Below are positions 23,548 to 36,199 of a stretch of DNA of 64,000 nucleotides, one piece after another; within the stretch, counting starts at the first letter, position 1, and the number at the start of each line of letters is the position of its first letter. Source of the DNA: Metallyticus violacea (taxonomy: Eukaryota > Arthropoda > Insecta > Mantodea > Metallyticidae); contig CM060834.1 of assembly GCA_030762175.1 (NCBI GenBank), positions 24,726,001 through 24,790,000 on the forward strand. Reading direction: 5' to 3'. The notes under the pieces are model-generated. The model searched no databases. It was given only the letters and a program-made list of their open reading frames with translations, and was not told the origin of the DNA. Made by a program: the position numbers and the translations under genes.

Positions 23548-23790
23548 TCATCCTTCCCACTCATGAGTGGGAGATCTCAGTTTGAATATCGCCAGGATGG
23601 TCCTCCCTGACTGAGGATTTTTCCAGGTTTTCTTCAGTACTCATAAATGGCAAATGCTGGGGAGGTACCCTAAACTTAGGCCTGGAACAATTCCTTCCTT
23701 AAAAATAAATTCTTTCCCAATATATCATTTCATCTTGTGTATCATCATGTCCATAGCAAAAATGGGCGTTAAACACTATTCATTCATTTC
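23548..23790 (+). repeat. SINE family A copy, head truncated
   Basis: Begins in the anticodon-arm region (CACTCATGAGTGGGAG). It then has CGCCAGGATGGTCCTCCCTG, GGTACCCTAAACTTAGGCC and ends GGGCGTTAAACACTATTC. It lies only about 150 bp from the 3' end of a glycogenin exon. Confidence 0.85.
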
Positions 23791-23939
23791 TTTTTCTTAT
23801 ATATAAAATAAGAGTCCTTACAGCTGTTAAATCAAAACAAAAGGAATGCACACATTTTTAACTCTAAATTCCAGTTCTTCCATTCTTTTCACTTGCATTA
23901 TGATGTACAAACAGTATATTATATGATATGATACAATAC

Positions 23940-24075
23940 CTCATGGATGTTGAAACTCCTGGAGTAACAAGAACAACCAGCTGGTGAGCAGTGTTCACTC
24001 GACGTAATGAATGTGCTAAGACCAGTGCTCCCAGTGAGTAGGCATCATTGGTGGCTAAAGTTACCCATGCAAACC
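23940..24075 (-). CDS. Gyg: glycogenin, coding exon (start of catalytic domain)
   Basis: The acceptor (TTCTTGCAG) lies just above 24075 and the donor GTATTG starts at 23939. It reads FAWVTLATNDAYSLGALVLA, then HSLRRVNTAHQLVVLVTP and GVSTSMR. This is the very N-terminus of the Rossmann-like GT8 fold, where the VTL.TND segment contacts the uridine. Known glycogenins have only a few residues before this. The exon starts with two bases of a codon (phase 1), so the initiator ATG lies in a separate upstream exon that contributes at least one base after complete codons. I could not find that exon. Confidence 0.96.
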
Positions 24076-25439
24076 CTGCAAGAATAAAAACATAGCAATG
24101 AGACTGCTTCTAAGGCCAGCTAATTTTGAAATACAGAAGTAGAATGTACAGTTAATTTTTTCACAATGAAATGCATGAACATCACATATTAAGCACAAAA
24201 AGGGATTAGACAGAAAGCAACCAATTAGTAAAGAATACATATACATTAACCAATTTGTATTTTTGGGGACAAGGTTTGTAAAAATAATGATATAATAAAT
24301 AACATATTTTTTCTGTAGATTTGATGTACAATTGCAGTGTCATATGTGATAATTTTAGCCTTAATGTGATATACAATACAGCCTAAGCGATAATGAACAT
24401 AAGTTCATAAAAAGATTCTCTCCCCTCCCCAATATTTATAATAGAAAGCAATGGTTATTATGTTTTGTTCAATGCTCCCATAGCTTATCTGACATTTATT
24501 TTGTAGTGAGTTAATGTGGCCAGTCATAGCTAATTTATTATTTGTTTATTATAAAATATGGAGTAAGATGACTGAGATCATTCTTATATTATCAATAATT
24601 ACAGACAATAATAAGGTGCTAATAAAAGTAATTGCATTTCATGATAAGTGTTACCAAATATATTGTACTTAATCAGATTTAGTTTCATTACAATATAATT
24701 AATAATTATATTATTATAACTTCAATTCATAGAAAGTAAATATTAATGCTCAATAAATAGCAAAACAAAAACTACTAATGTTTCTAGATCATAGAATCAC
24801 AGTAATTTGTTGAGTTTGTTTTTACATAATTGTTAGGTTTAAGAAATGGCAATTTACTTTTTGATAAGTTTTAATTTTGTACCTGTCATATGTGACATAT
24901 TTATAAGTTATATGAAACAATTGTCATTATAAATGGATATATTTGTAAAATTGTCACAACTGTCATATTTGTTAACTTTTATGAATTAAAGACTAGATCT
25001 TAAATTGCAAACAATATGGTCATTAAGATAATGAACATTTGAGTATTTCATGGAGTCAGAATGGCCTACCATGATATGGTTGTGTTTTTTGTTATTTATA
25101 ATAATTTAATTTACATTTACAGCTCTATTAAGCTATGCTTCTAATACCAAATATATATATGAATAGAAGTTTAAAATCTAATGATATTCATCTTAATAAT
25201 AGGTTAATGTTCAAACTAAAAGTAAATATAAATTAACAGATTTAATAAAAAATTCTGTGGATTTCTAGTTTCAAAAATAATTATTTTCTGTTACACATAG
25301 AAAGAATATAAAATACTGGTGCAAGTTATGCAATTTATGATGGACATATTTTAAAAGAACGTATAAAAGATTAGGAAGAATATTTAGATTTCAATATGTA
25401 GGTGGAAAAAGTTCAGATTCCTTAGTGTAGAATAATATG

Positions 25440-25810
25440 GTAGACATGTTGCTTGAGAGAGAGAAAGAGATAATTACAGGAAAGGATTTTGAAGGAACTG
25501 AATGAATTCTTTGCAATTTTAAGAAGATAAAATTCAAATGCACAAAGAATTATATTTGGAAAAGTGTGATAAGAACAAGAGGGAAGGCTTAGCTTGGTTC
25601 TGCTAGGGATCTGGAAACTTAAAAGAATTTAGAGGGTATATGAAAGGAGATATTTGCTCAATGCATAGGAGGAAGAGGATAAAATGCATATTTTATTCAG
25701 ATGTCAGGAACAATGAAATGAAGAAGATTTAAATGATAGAAAAATGGCTTAAGATTAGGTCAGAGAGCAGAAGCTTCCAGCTTTATTGAAATTATGTAAT
25801 TTACAGAAGC
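25440..25810 (+). pseudogene. LINE 3' fragment
   Basis: Plus-strand reading includes IWKLKRI, then KMHILFRCQEQ with a downstream E/K-rich helix. This is the HILF.C cysteine motif seen in the other 3' fragments of this type. It has several stops and is less well preserved than the 20.5-kb copy. Confidence 0.5.
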
Positions 25811-28506
25811 ACCAACTTTTCAAGAGAAAATAAAGGAACTTTAATACTCACACCTTCTATAATATATATGATTATTTTAATTACAGCATAGCATAACTAA
25901 TAAATTTATTATGTTATTCAACTGGATGGCTATATGCTAAATGTTGTGGAGGGTCTTGCTACCTTCTGAATGTAGGCAGGGTTAATGTCTTTTTTATCAC
26001 AAAGATTTTATTTTGTGAATTCATGTTTTCTATTATTTCTTGGTTCACTGTATTACATTTTAATATTTATGTCTTGAAGCAGAACCAAGATAATACCAAG
26101 TCAAATTGGCTGCAATAAGTTTAGCATGAAATAAAAATTAAAGAAAAAAGAATACAGAAGGAGTTGAGAGTATTACTGTACGTGCAGGGATGAAATACAA
26201 ATAATTGTTAAGTGTTTTGATAATTAATTTAATAATTAAATCTTCAATCTCAGGTGAAAAATATGTAGTTTCTAAATTAAGTGCAATAATGAGTTCTGTA
26301 TGGAATTTCGATGACAATGAATAACTTTATAGTAGTAGATAGTGGTAGCATACTTTTTACACAACTACTACTCTGCTATTCCTAGCCCAATAACATGAAA
26401 CAAAGATTAATAATGAAAAATACCTAATAAAAACCAACAGAGTAAATCTTGTGCATACTCATTAGAAAATAATCTCAAATGATTAAAAAGCTTGCTGAGG
26501 TTTTGCATGAATAAAGAGCAGCTTTCAAGGAGCTTATAGACATTCTGTTGCAAGCTGATGCAAAAACCACAAACTTCCAACACTTCATTGTATCTAGATG
26601 AAAGATTGTATGTAGCAAAAGTTTAACTAAATCATGTCAATGCCATCATTAGAGGATTTTTTTCTTCTTTTTTTCTTATGGACAGGCTTGACAGTCCTTT
26701 AAATAAGTGATGGTACGATATCACAAACTGAGTTTAGCTTAGCTTAAATGGAGATAATGTGACCAGCATATCCTCTAGCAGATGACTTCATTTATTTCAT
26801 AAATGGGTGGAAGTCATACCTTCTGACCTCTACCATTGCTTGAATAATAATAATATGCTGATTTTTATGATTAAAGTATTAACTATTCTGAAACTGAGCC
26901 AGAACAAAGACCCTTATTGATTTAGGAAACACTCATATGTGATCATCACAACAATATTTAAAGTTTCTTCTTTCTTGGTTCTACCACCAGTACATGCATT
27001 GTTGCTTATTTGTAGACAAAATACAATTTCAAAGAAAAGAACTTTAGCTGTGACTCATTTCTGCTTCTAAGTATGTGGGTAGGAGAATCTAAAATAATAT
27101 GTAGAGGGAAGCATTTAAAAATAGCAAGATGTAAGGAAAGAGATGCTATGATGTGATAGAAGACAGTATTCATACATCACTGATTCAAATACATCCTAAA
27201 TAGCTTTCTTTCTGTCATTTCACAATGCTCTTTGCCCTTGTTTATTCAGCCTATTTACCCCTTCCTATCACTCTAAGACCTAGGATACATATGGAGTTAA
27301 ACAATATGTCAAAAGAAAGTCTTAGTGTTATAGCCAGTTAGTTCATAAATTAAATGCTTGAAATAAATAAGCATATATAATGTTTAAAACTTATTGGAAA
27401 TAAAATTTTATAATTGATGTAATAAAAACATGGTATTCATATATATTTTTCACATTAAATTATTTAAACTTTGACTTTTATTTATTTAAAACATCTACAA
27501 AACACAATAAATTGAATGCACAAACATAAACTGTAATGAATGTATTTTATTTATTTATTGAAATGCCAAGAAAAGTACAAGCAGCCTCTGCCAGTCTGAC
27601 CCAGGCCATTCTTAAGTTGGTCCATAATGGTTCTTATTTTATTTCTCTACAAGGATAGATCGCCTTTGCAAATTATTATATAATTTTTAAAAAATTAAAT
27701 TATATTTATTGGTAGGAAATTCTATATGATATATATCTTAAAATTGTAACAAAGAATATAATAACAAAAACAATTATAATCATACAATATTTAGGTGGTT
27801 TTGTTGATTTTAGTTGTATAGATAGCTTCTTAAGAGAGATATTCATCCCTTTAGCACTTATAGAGCCATATCTTTAAAGATCTATTGCTAAGTCAAAATC
27901 CCTTTAAACTATTTATAATAAATTTGGGTAGTGTGCTTCAGGTTCACACCATATGCCCCAACATTTCCAGATGTTTCAGCTGATAATGTTCCTTGTAATA
28001 TGCATATTTGTTTTATCTCAACATCTAACTCTGTTATTTGGCACAAGCAAAATGAATAATTGGATTCAGAATGTAACATTGATTATCATATGGTTTCATC
28101 ATGTTAACTCTTTCCATTCATTATAGGAGCAATTCATTACAAGAGCACTTATACTTTTTCATTCATTTTTTCATTTTTGGAATATCTCTAAATAAGCACA
28201 TTCACTTGCCCTTATTTGGAAGTGAATACTACTAATGTATTACTATAAATTTCTTTAATATACTATTAATTGTTCATAATTAATTCATTCATTCATTCCC
28301 ATTCTTAGAACAAAACAAAATAACAAAATAGGATACCCCCTGGCTAATGTCCAAACTTCTGTCTTTGATTCATAAGTAGCCTCCTATTGGAATGTCCAGA
28401 AGATAAGAGGTTCAGCCAGCACTTCATACTTCATAACACTAGAAGGTTCTCTTTCAACATCCTTTCCTTATTTATTTACTTATTCCCCCACCCCTATTGT
28501 TTCTCT

Positions 28507-28604
28507 ATTTGAATTCTGTCCGTTTACCAAATTTTAATTCTTCTTGAATTCATCTCGATTTGAATTCTGTCTGTTTACCAAATTTTAATTCTTCTTGAAT
28601 TCAT
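28507..28604. repeat. 51-bp tandem duplication, about 1.9 copies
   Basis: The unit starts ATTTGAATTCTGTCCGTTTA at 28507 and repeats at 28558 with one C-to-T change in the first 20 bases. No family recognised. Confidence 0.9.
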
Positions 28605-30364
28605 TAGTTGTGTATGTCTATCAATTAACCATTCCCATTTTTTCTTTACTTTGATATGAGGATTGAAGAGTAAGTCATGGCAACTATTTTTTTTTCTTGA
28701 GAATGTTGGACCAGAACAAAACTTTGAAATACACATAGGATGGAGGCAGTGTGTGGTACTGTCCATATGAATAATGCAGGTCATGTGTATCAGAATTAGA
28801 TAAGGAAGTGCAAAAAGTCAATAAACAATAATATTGTGCTATGTGTGTTTGTTAATCAGAAAGCTACATTGACGTTACAAACACTAAACAGATGCACATA
28901 TTAAGGGTCTACATACTCTCAAAATAGTTCCCATATACTCTTCTTCCTCCTTGTAAGATTGCAGTATATTGCATTCACTAAGGGCATGAGGCACCCACCG
29001 CACTTCAACTTTCCACTGTTGAACATCATCTTGTAGAATATTGTAGAATATTTTTCAGTGCTGGTCCTGCCTGCTACTCAAGTAGTGAGTAGTGTGCATC
29101 ATCTGTCTGATTCCATACAGTTGTGATTACTGCATGCGACACATCATGGTGCAAACTCACAGGTCTTCCTGGACATTGAAGGTCAGTGCTTAAATTTTAT
29201 TCTTGCTGAAATGCTGCAGCCCATATAGTGACAGTTCAGTATGGAACAGCATTATATCCTACAGTTCCCCCCCAGCTACCTGTGGCATCCTCTGGCAGTG
29301 TGCCCTTACAGAATGTCTATTTTCACATAAGAATGCTGTTCACACAAAGTAACTTCCTGCATGGTGGTATACTACCAATGATGTTCATGTGCTCATCATG
29401 CTGCCACCTACTGACATCACATACTGTGGATGATGCATATTTCAGGACATGCAATTAATTGTGGTGACATTATTTATCTTGTAGAAGAAATTAGTTGCCA
29501 TGAATTATGCCCCAACCCTTAAATATTCTCCAAAGGCCTTCACGTGTGACCTAATTTCAAAGTTTGTATATGCCTATTTCTTTATTCATTATGAACCATT
29601 TCTGTTTCAGCCAACTCAATTTCCACTCTACCACAGAAGGCCTGTCTATTGGTTGTTAGTATGGGAGCCAATTGGCACATATTTGCCCCAGGGATGAAGG
29701 AGGGGTAGGTTTCAAATAGTTGTCTGAAAATAACATTCTGCCTATATCTAATATGGCTAATGTATATGGGGAGAGAGAGGGAGAGAGAGAGGAGGAGAAA
29801 AAACTATTTTGTTCAACTTCAGTTTTGGTTGATTTGAAATTATGATAAACAGGGTTTTACTGTATTTATAATGTCTGTAATATTACAAAATTATGAATTA
29901 TATTGTAAAATACATTTAAAAAAGTGAACAACAGAAATAAAATCAGTTCCTTTAGATAACGAAGTGATAGGTCACTAAATGTGCAGTTTATGAGCAAGAA
30001 TGTGGTCAGTTTGAGTTCATTTGGTTAAAGCAAACATATTAACTGAAAAACTGTAGAAGATATTTACTTAAAAATCTACCAATATAAAAAAAAAATATGA
30101 CCCTACAAATTATAAGTTGTTAAATGAAAGCACTTTCTCTAAAAATTAATAATTTAATTGGCTGTGTGAAAGGGTGGTCAAAATTATCCTTATATTCTGG
30201 GTAAGCTATAAAAATGTTAATTGCAATATCCATATGTCAATGTACTATCTCAGAGCTAGGTGAATTTTTTATGATATAAAGGTTATTTCAGTTTTTGCAA
30301 ATCTGGCATTAAAAAAAGAAGGAAAAAATGGAGCAACTAAGATTGAATATTCAGTTTCTTTACT

Positions 30365-30500
30365 TTATTTTTTGAATAGTGTTTAATGCCCATTTTGACT
30401 ACTAAGGCATCACAAATGGTAGACAATGATACATTAGATGAAATGATAAACAAGGAAAGGAATTTTTTTTAAGGGAGGAAGCATTTCATGTTTAGAGGCA
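30365..30500 (-). repeat. SINE family A, 3' part only
   Basis: It has the tail (AGTGTTTAATGCCCATTTTG), the GGCATCACAAATGGTAGACA block and part of the body. The tRNA-like head is missing, so the copy is 5'-truncated. Confidence 0.75.
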
Positions 30501-31479
30501 AGAAATTCAATCAACAGATCCCTTGGTTCATTTTTATTTGAAAAGACTTATATTTGTTCTCTGTTCAGAGAAAATACTGTTATAACCTTTATTTTCTTTC
30601 TTTAAGACCCTAAGCAAGTTTAGGTTATAAAAAATCTGTAATTTTATGTCACTAAAGTGTAAAGTAGACTTTATTGGTAGCTTGCTCTTCTGTAATAATG
30701 AAGCTATTAAAATGTTCAAGTGTTAAAAGAAATGCTTATTGCAGATATGGGGCATGAAAATATATCACCATCATTAATCATCTGTGATTGCATGCGTTTC
30801 ATCTCAAATACTACAATGTACATACCAACACAAAAAAAAAATCTATCTCTTGAAGCATTCATTTGTCTAAGTTTACTCGATTTATGGCATGTTTCTGCAC
30901 ATGAATTTTGCAGCCTTTAGCCTCATTGTCATATCACCAATCTCAGAGTTCTTATCAGACATACACTGATAATTTAGCAGTTAAAGGCAGATGTCTAGCA
31001 ATAAGAATTACTGAAGTTGAAATCTACCCATGTGTGAATTATTTTGTTATTTTTTTCAAGTAAAATAGTGTTTAATATACACTGATAATCTTCCAATTGC
31101 AAAGGTGTCTTTGAATTAGCCATACACCAAAGTAAAGGAATCTTTGTTTCCAAAATAAAGAGGAAATTATTAATTGTTTTTCAATGAAATACAAGCAATT
31201 TATAATTTTTTTTAGCTTTTCAATTTAGAATATTTATTAATGTGGAATTTATTTTAAAAATGAAGATGATTAATTTATGCTTTTGAGTTTGAGCATAAAT
31301 GTCAATAAAAACAATAGAAAATATAATGATAATTCATACCATAGTGGGCAAAAATTTAAGAAATAAAAATGGCTGGACATATATTTTCTTTTCTGGGCTG
31401 AACACCTAGACATATGTATTGACTAGTACTAATAAATAAGTAAACAAACAAACAAAATAACCAGAGCAGTAACCAACAT

Positions 31480-32600
31480 AGCATTAAAACATGCCATTGT
31501 TGAAATTATTAGATATTGTGCAAAATGGGGCCCGAGGATAAATAGTAATAAATCAAAGATAATAGTATTTAAAAAAGGAACAGAATTACGAAAAGATGAG
31601 AGATGGTTTATAAATAGAAACCCAATAGAGGTAGTGAAAGAATAATTATTTGCAGATAAGATTTATGAGTAATGGAAGGTGGGAGGTTCAGTCTAATGTA
31701 GGTAAATTAGCTATGAAAGCTGTTAGAATAAGTTTGTACAAAGTTCCTACATTGCCAATGAAATGGATAGAAAGATTATATGAGGCTGTGGTTAAGTCGA
31801 AGATGCTGTATGCAGTAGAAATCAAGGTAGCGGACAAAGGTTAATGTAGTGCATAGAATGTTTTGTAGAGAGGTTCTGGGGTTACCAAAAAGTTTGCCAA
31901 GGAGAGTGAGTTTGGCAGAATTAGGAAGAGTAGAAAGGGAAGGAATTTTGAAATATTAGCATAAATGCTGGAAATTAGACAATAATAATGCACTAAAAGA
32001 ATGTCTTATATGCCAAAGAGATGTAGTGGGAAGAGAGTGTTGGTTTGGAGAGGTAGGGAAATTACTAGAAGAAATTGGAATGAGAGATGTATGGCAACTG
32101 GATGAAAGTAATGTTTGCAGATTTTGGAAAGAAGTGAGGCAGAAGGTAGAAGACATAAAGAAGGAAGAGGTTTGAGCCAGCTTAGAGGATAAAAGTTCCT
32201 TAGATTTATTTAAAGTAAAAAAATTGCAGATGGGAGAAATATATAGACAATTGTGACCAATTTGGAAGAATAGTTTTGCATGGTTGCGTACAGGGCTTTT
32301 GCTTCTAAAAGGATTAAGAATCAATTTTAAAGGATTCATTATGTGTAAGAAAGTGGATATTTCATACCATTGTCAAATTGAATGTGAAATGGTAAATGGG
32401 CGAAAGTATAGCATTTAGGATGAAAAATGGGACAAACAACAACAAGAAATAGAGGCAACTAAAATGTTATTAGATATGAGAATAGAGAAAATGAACAAGA
32501 TGGGGGAATTTTCAGGAATAGTAAGGGATAAGCCTAGAAGAGGTACAAGGAAGGAACTTGAGGGCGAGCACAGTGGTGAAAATTGGTAATTTATTTTAGG
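31480..32600 (+). pseudogene. LINE ORF2 C-terminal half
   Basis: In plus-strand order: IIRYCAKWGPRINSNKSKII, then VFKKGTELRKDERW. After a frame shift comes VRISLYKVPTLPMKWIERLY with KSKMLYAVEI. Then VHRMFCREVLGLPKSLPRRV, SLAELGRVEREGILKY, CLICQRDVVGRECWF, and a long C-terminal helical part down to about 32570. This is the reverse transcriptase thumb and C-terminal region of a non-LTR retrotransposon. It is the longest LINE fragment on the plus strand here. Frame breaks and stops show it is dead. The 127-residue minus-strand open frame at 31956-32339 is its antisense shadow. Confidence 0.75.
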
Positions 32601-34920
32601 GATTCTCTAAAACATATAACCCTATAGTTAAGATATGGGAGAAATTCATTTCTGATACTGCTAAACTTTTACACATTTTGTTTATGTAAATTTATTATGT
32701 TTGCTGATAATGCATTGAAAATGTATAATTTCTAAATTGATACAATTATGAAGTTAGATGTAAAGACAGGGAGGAAAAATGTAAATCTAATTGTAAAATT
32801 ATTGCTGAAATAAAATCCATTCTTCATAAATGCCTTCAAATACAAATAAATGTTGTCTACTAACAGATATATTTTTGTTGTATATGAAACAATTTTATCT
32901 GCAACAACTAACAAATAACAAACTCAAACATAACAATGATTTAAAGCTAGGTAGTTCTTATTACTAGACAATGTGCTTTGATCTACTCAGCCATCAGAGC
33001 ACAGATCCAAGAAAACACGTTTCCTCTTCAAGGCATAGTTTGAACTTGAACTGAAGGCAATGGCTAACTTTTTTGTTTCTGGATTTGCATACATGTACAA
33101 TATAGATGTTTTATATTTGATGAATTCCCTAGATTATATTTTAAAACATCAGTTGAACTAAAATAAAATTAAAAATTACAAAAATATCTTCCAATGTAAT
33201 GTACAATGAAAAGAAATTGAATAAAATAAAACATCATTGTACATATTTAGACTAACTGAACTGCAGCATTTCCTGACACAAACTTTTCATGAATTCCTAT
33301 GCCTCTTGCAGTCTCTGTGCACCCCTGAATGCAGAATGCTTATAAAATGAAGCTATTTTGACTCCAATGGCATGCAGCCAACACCACTGTAACTATACTC
33401 ACGTGAGGCTTAAGTCAACAAGGTTTAAGCGTGCAGATCTTGAGGCAGGAAGTTTCTATGCTTAGGTGCAACATACAACAGCTGAACCAGAATAGAACTG
33501 ATATCTACAATAACAGCTGAATCATTGATGTTACAATTACTTATACAAAATAAAACAAATCTATTTCTATAGGACATAAAAATATCTAGTGATACTAGAG
33601 TGAGAGAGTATTAACTATATTCTCTGGGCATTTAATAGCATGGTGTGCATGTTTACTGTAATTTAAGTTTCCCTGGCAGAATAAAATAACCAGTGTGTGT
33701 TGTAAGATATCCAATGAATAAATTCCAAACCAATGACTGTAGTGATGAGGGGGTCTAAAGCCTAAGCTGAAGGGCCAGGCATGCTTCACTGTCCAAATTC
33801 TTGGCAAAGATGACTATTTCAACACTTGCAACTTAAAAGCAGCAGCATTCAACATCCTTAATAAGCGTTTTTTTATTTATACATTTTATGAATAATATTG
33901 ATACAGAACAAAAAATTTACATGCATCTCTTAATATAAAACTTAAAAGTGAAATAGAATTATTCTCAAACTGATGAATTAAACAGAATTCATAGTATTAC
34001 TAATAAATATATGAAATTAAAGAGTGAAAGGAAATGTGAGTAGATCTTTGCTCTTGTTCTGCACTTACAATTGAACTAGTCAAAACATTTTTCATGGGCC
34101 TTTGCAGACATCAGAGCTGCATGTCAACTACTGGATTTCTTGATGATTGAATGTCTTTGGTGCAGCTCTAGTGAACACTTGAGTTTTTTGAATTAATTTG
34201 TTCTCTATTGGGATCTCAAAGTTCATAAATTTTATCCTCATATTTCTTTATTCAAATTCCATACCATATTCATTAACTTCTTTGTAACCTGACTGTGAAT
34301 CCGAGAATTTGTTATTAATAGGGAGTGGACTTTTAGACTCATCCAGAATAAACTGCAACATACTATTAATCATTTCCCTAAACTGCAGACAGACATGTAT
34401 GCACTGTTTTGGCCTAACAATAGGAGGATTGTATACATGTATAGTTTACATTTTATTTAAACACTGTTGCACAGTTTTTCTGTTTATATGGGTTTATTTT
34501 TTAAAAATATTTTCTCAATTAGTTATTTTTGAAAATACTTTCACAATTAGTAGTTGTTTATGGGGACAAAAAAACAAGGGGTATAACCCCCCCTCCATAG
34601 CCCATTTTGGCTACAGGTTTATTGAAATAGCTCATATCGAATTTAAGTATTTCATGAGCTGAAGGCATCAGACTTCCAAACATGTGTGCAAAAGTTGTGC
34701 AATGTTCTGGCCAGTGTTTAAGAAGATCCTGAATATTTTTGAAATTGATGGTGGTCTGACAAATGTTAATTCACTCTGTGACCATGTCATAAATATAAAC
34801 AGAGGCCATTATGTTAGGAAAAATTTGCATTATGGGTCACTGTGCCCTGCCATGGCATCATTGGTTGATATTTCATTCAGAATAAAGATGGAAATGCTAC
34901 CACTGCCACTATCCAAGTGA

Positions 34921-35003
34921 TTTGATGTTCTTTAACATCAAGTCATCAGCATCCCATTCAATTCAGGGCATGAAACAACTGATCAATTTTGCTCAGAGAC
35001 CCC
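34921..35003 (-). repeat. SINE family B, short 3' piece
   Basis: Contains TTCTTTAACATCAAGTCATC, CATCCCATTCAATTCAGGGC and TTTTGCTCAGAGACC, the 3' third of family B on the minus strand. The rest is absent. Confidence 0.75.
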
Positions 35004-35759
35004 ACTACCCAAGTATACAGAGACCAAATTATTAAACACTTACTGATAAATCTGGCAACATTTTGTGAGCTAAACAATCTTGACATGAAAGCAAATATTT
35101 CAAGATGGGATTACAACCTATAATGCTTGATGAAATGGCTGCTTACTCCAGTAAAAGTTTCCCAGCTAGTTTATTGTTAGAAACTCAAGATTTTTTCCAT
35201 ATCCTACACAAAATCCTGATGTCACGAAATAACACATTTTTGTAGTTTCACATCTGTCTTTCACACCCATTCCACATAGTCTATATGACTTTTGTCAAAA
35301 CACTGAAACACAAAGGGTTTACTAGGATTATATAGCATATGGAAAATATCAAACAAAGGTGGAAGACATGCAAAATGCAATTATTTTGTATGTGTTGCAT
35401 GGTTAAAGTTATCAAAGTATATAGGTTATGTGTTTTTTTTTTTTTTTTTGGATCACCTGTATTGTTAAATGCACTTTAGCATTGTGCTGATTAAAGAAAC
35501 CAGCAGTCTGCCATATAGATTTACTAATTTATTTATATCTGTATATAATGGTATAATTAACACTGTTTGAGTGCTACATGTTTCATCTCAAGTAGAAATG
35601 TGTTTTGCTGTGCTCATCAAATTCAACAAGCAATTGGGCACAGCAGAATGTATTCTGCCAAGCTAGAAATTTATGCACTGATATAATTCATTTTTCAGTA
35701 TCTTGTCCATTTTTTGGAGCAAAATTTCTCTCGAGTTGCTTTTATGTATATATATTTTT

Positions 35760-36050
35760 TTTGTTTGATTTATTTATGGACGCTCTTTAACAGCTCAGGT
35801 CATCAGCGTCCCATTCAACTCAGGGCGTGAAACCGCCGACAAATTTTGCTCAGAGGCCTCTCTTTCAGGCTTGAGGTTCTTTTTCGTGCCGTAAATGTAC
35901 GACACGGGACCCACGGCTTTACTTCCCTTCCGAAGGAAGCCATACTTACGATTTTTACCCCCGAAAAAATCCATCGGTCCTGGCCGGGTTCGAACCCGCT
36001 ATCTTGGGTGTAGGAGGCAAGTATGGTAACCACTATACCACCAGGACCGA
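35760..36050 (-). repeat. SINE family B, full-length and well preserved
   Basis: On the minus strand the head reads GGTCCTGGTGGTATAGTGGT, then a B box GGGTTCGAACCCGGCCAGGA. The complete body follows, with an end CATAAATAAATCAAAC. Many CpGs are intact, unlike copies deeper in the gene, so it is probably a young insertion. It is the best reference copy of the family in the window. Confidence 0.92.
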
Positions 36051-36199
36051 CTATATATATCCAAGATAAATGTTGCTGCCTAATTCAAGTTAATTTTTAT
36101 CCTTCATCATTATAAAATCATTTTAGAAAAATTTTTATTTTAAAAACCTGTAGCATTTTGTTCTAAATATAAAAATAAGTTCAATATAAATAGTGGTTG

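Larger units (their letters stand above)
19322..23939 (-). other. glycogenin intron, about 4.6 kb
   Basis: Runs from the GTATTG donor at 23939 to the acceptor before 19321. It contains a LINE 3' fragment, a second LINE fragment with a SINE inside it, and a further SINE A copy near its 5' end. The stretches 19.5-20.2 and 22.6-23.5 kb show nothing recognised. Confidence 0.85.
1012..24075 (-). other. Gyg: glycogenin gene, five placed coding exons (first exon missing, 3' end uncertain)
   Basis: Span of the placed coding exons, in transcription order 24075-23940, 19321-19147, 13839-13677, 2321-2195 and 1192-1012. Lengths are 136, 175, 163, 127 and 181 nt. Every boundary is GT/AG and the phases join without a break. 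Glycogenin is a family GT8 glycosyltransferase that moves glucose from UDP-glucose onto its own tyrosine and extends a short glucan, the primer for glycogen synthase in the cytosol. The joined product covers nearly all of the catalytic domain. The variable linker and the short C-terminal glycogen-synthase-binding segment known in the family are not recognised. The introns hold many decayed mobile elements. The exons themselves show no stop or frameshift, so I infer an active gene. Confidence 0.93.

Noticed and set aside
31956..32339. 127-residue minus-strand open frame
   Set aside because: Antisense shadow of the plus-strand LINE C-terminal region.
35980..36050. tRNA genes at the heads of SINE B (also the heads of families A, C and others)
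   Set aside because: A-box and B-box-like motifs are present, but the stems do not pair as a full cloverleaf, and each head continues into a shared SINE body.
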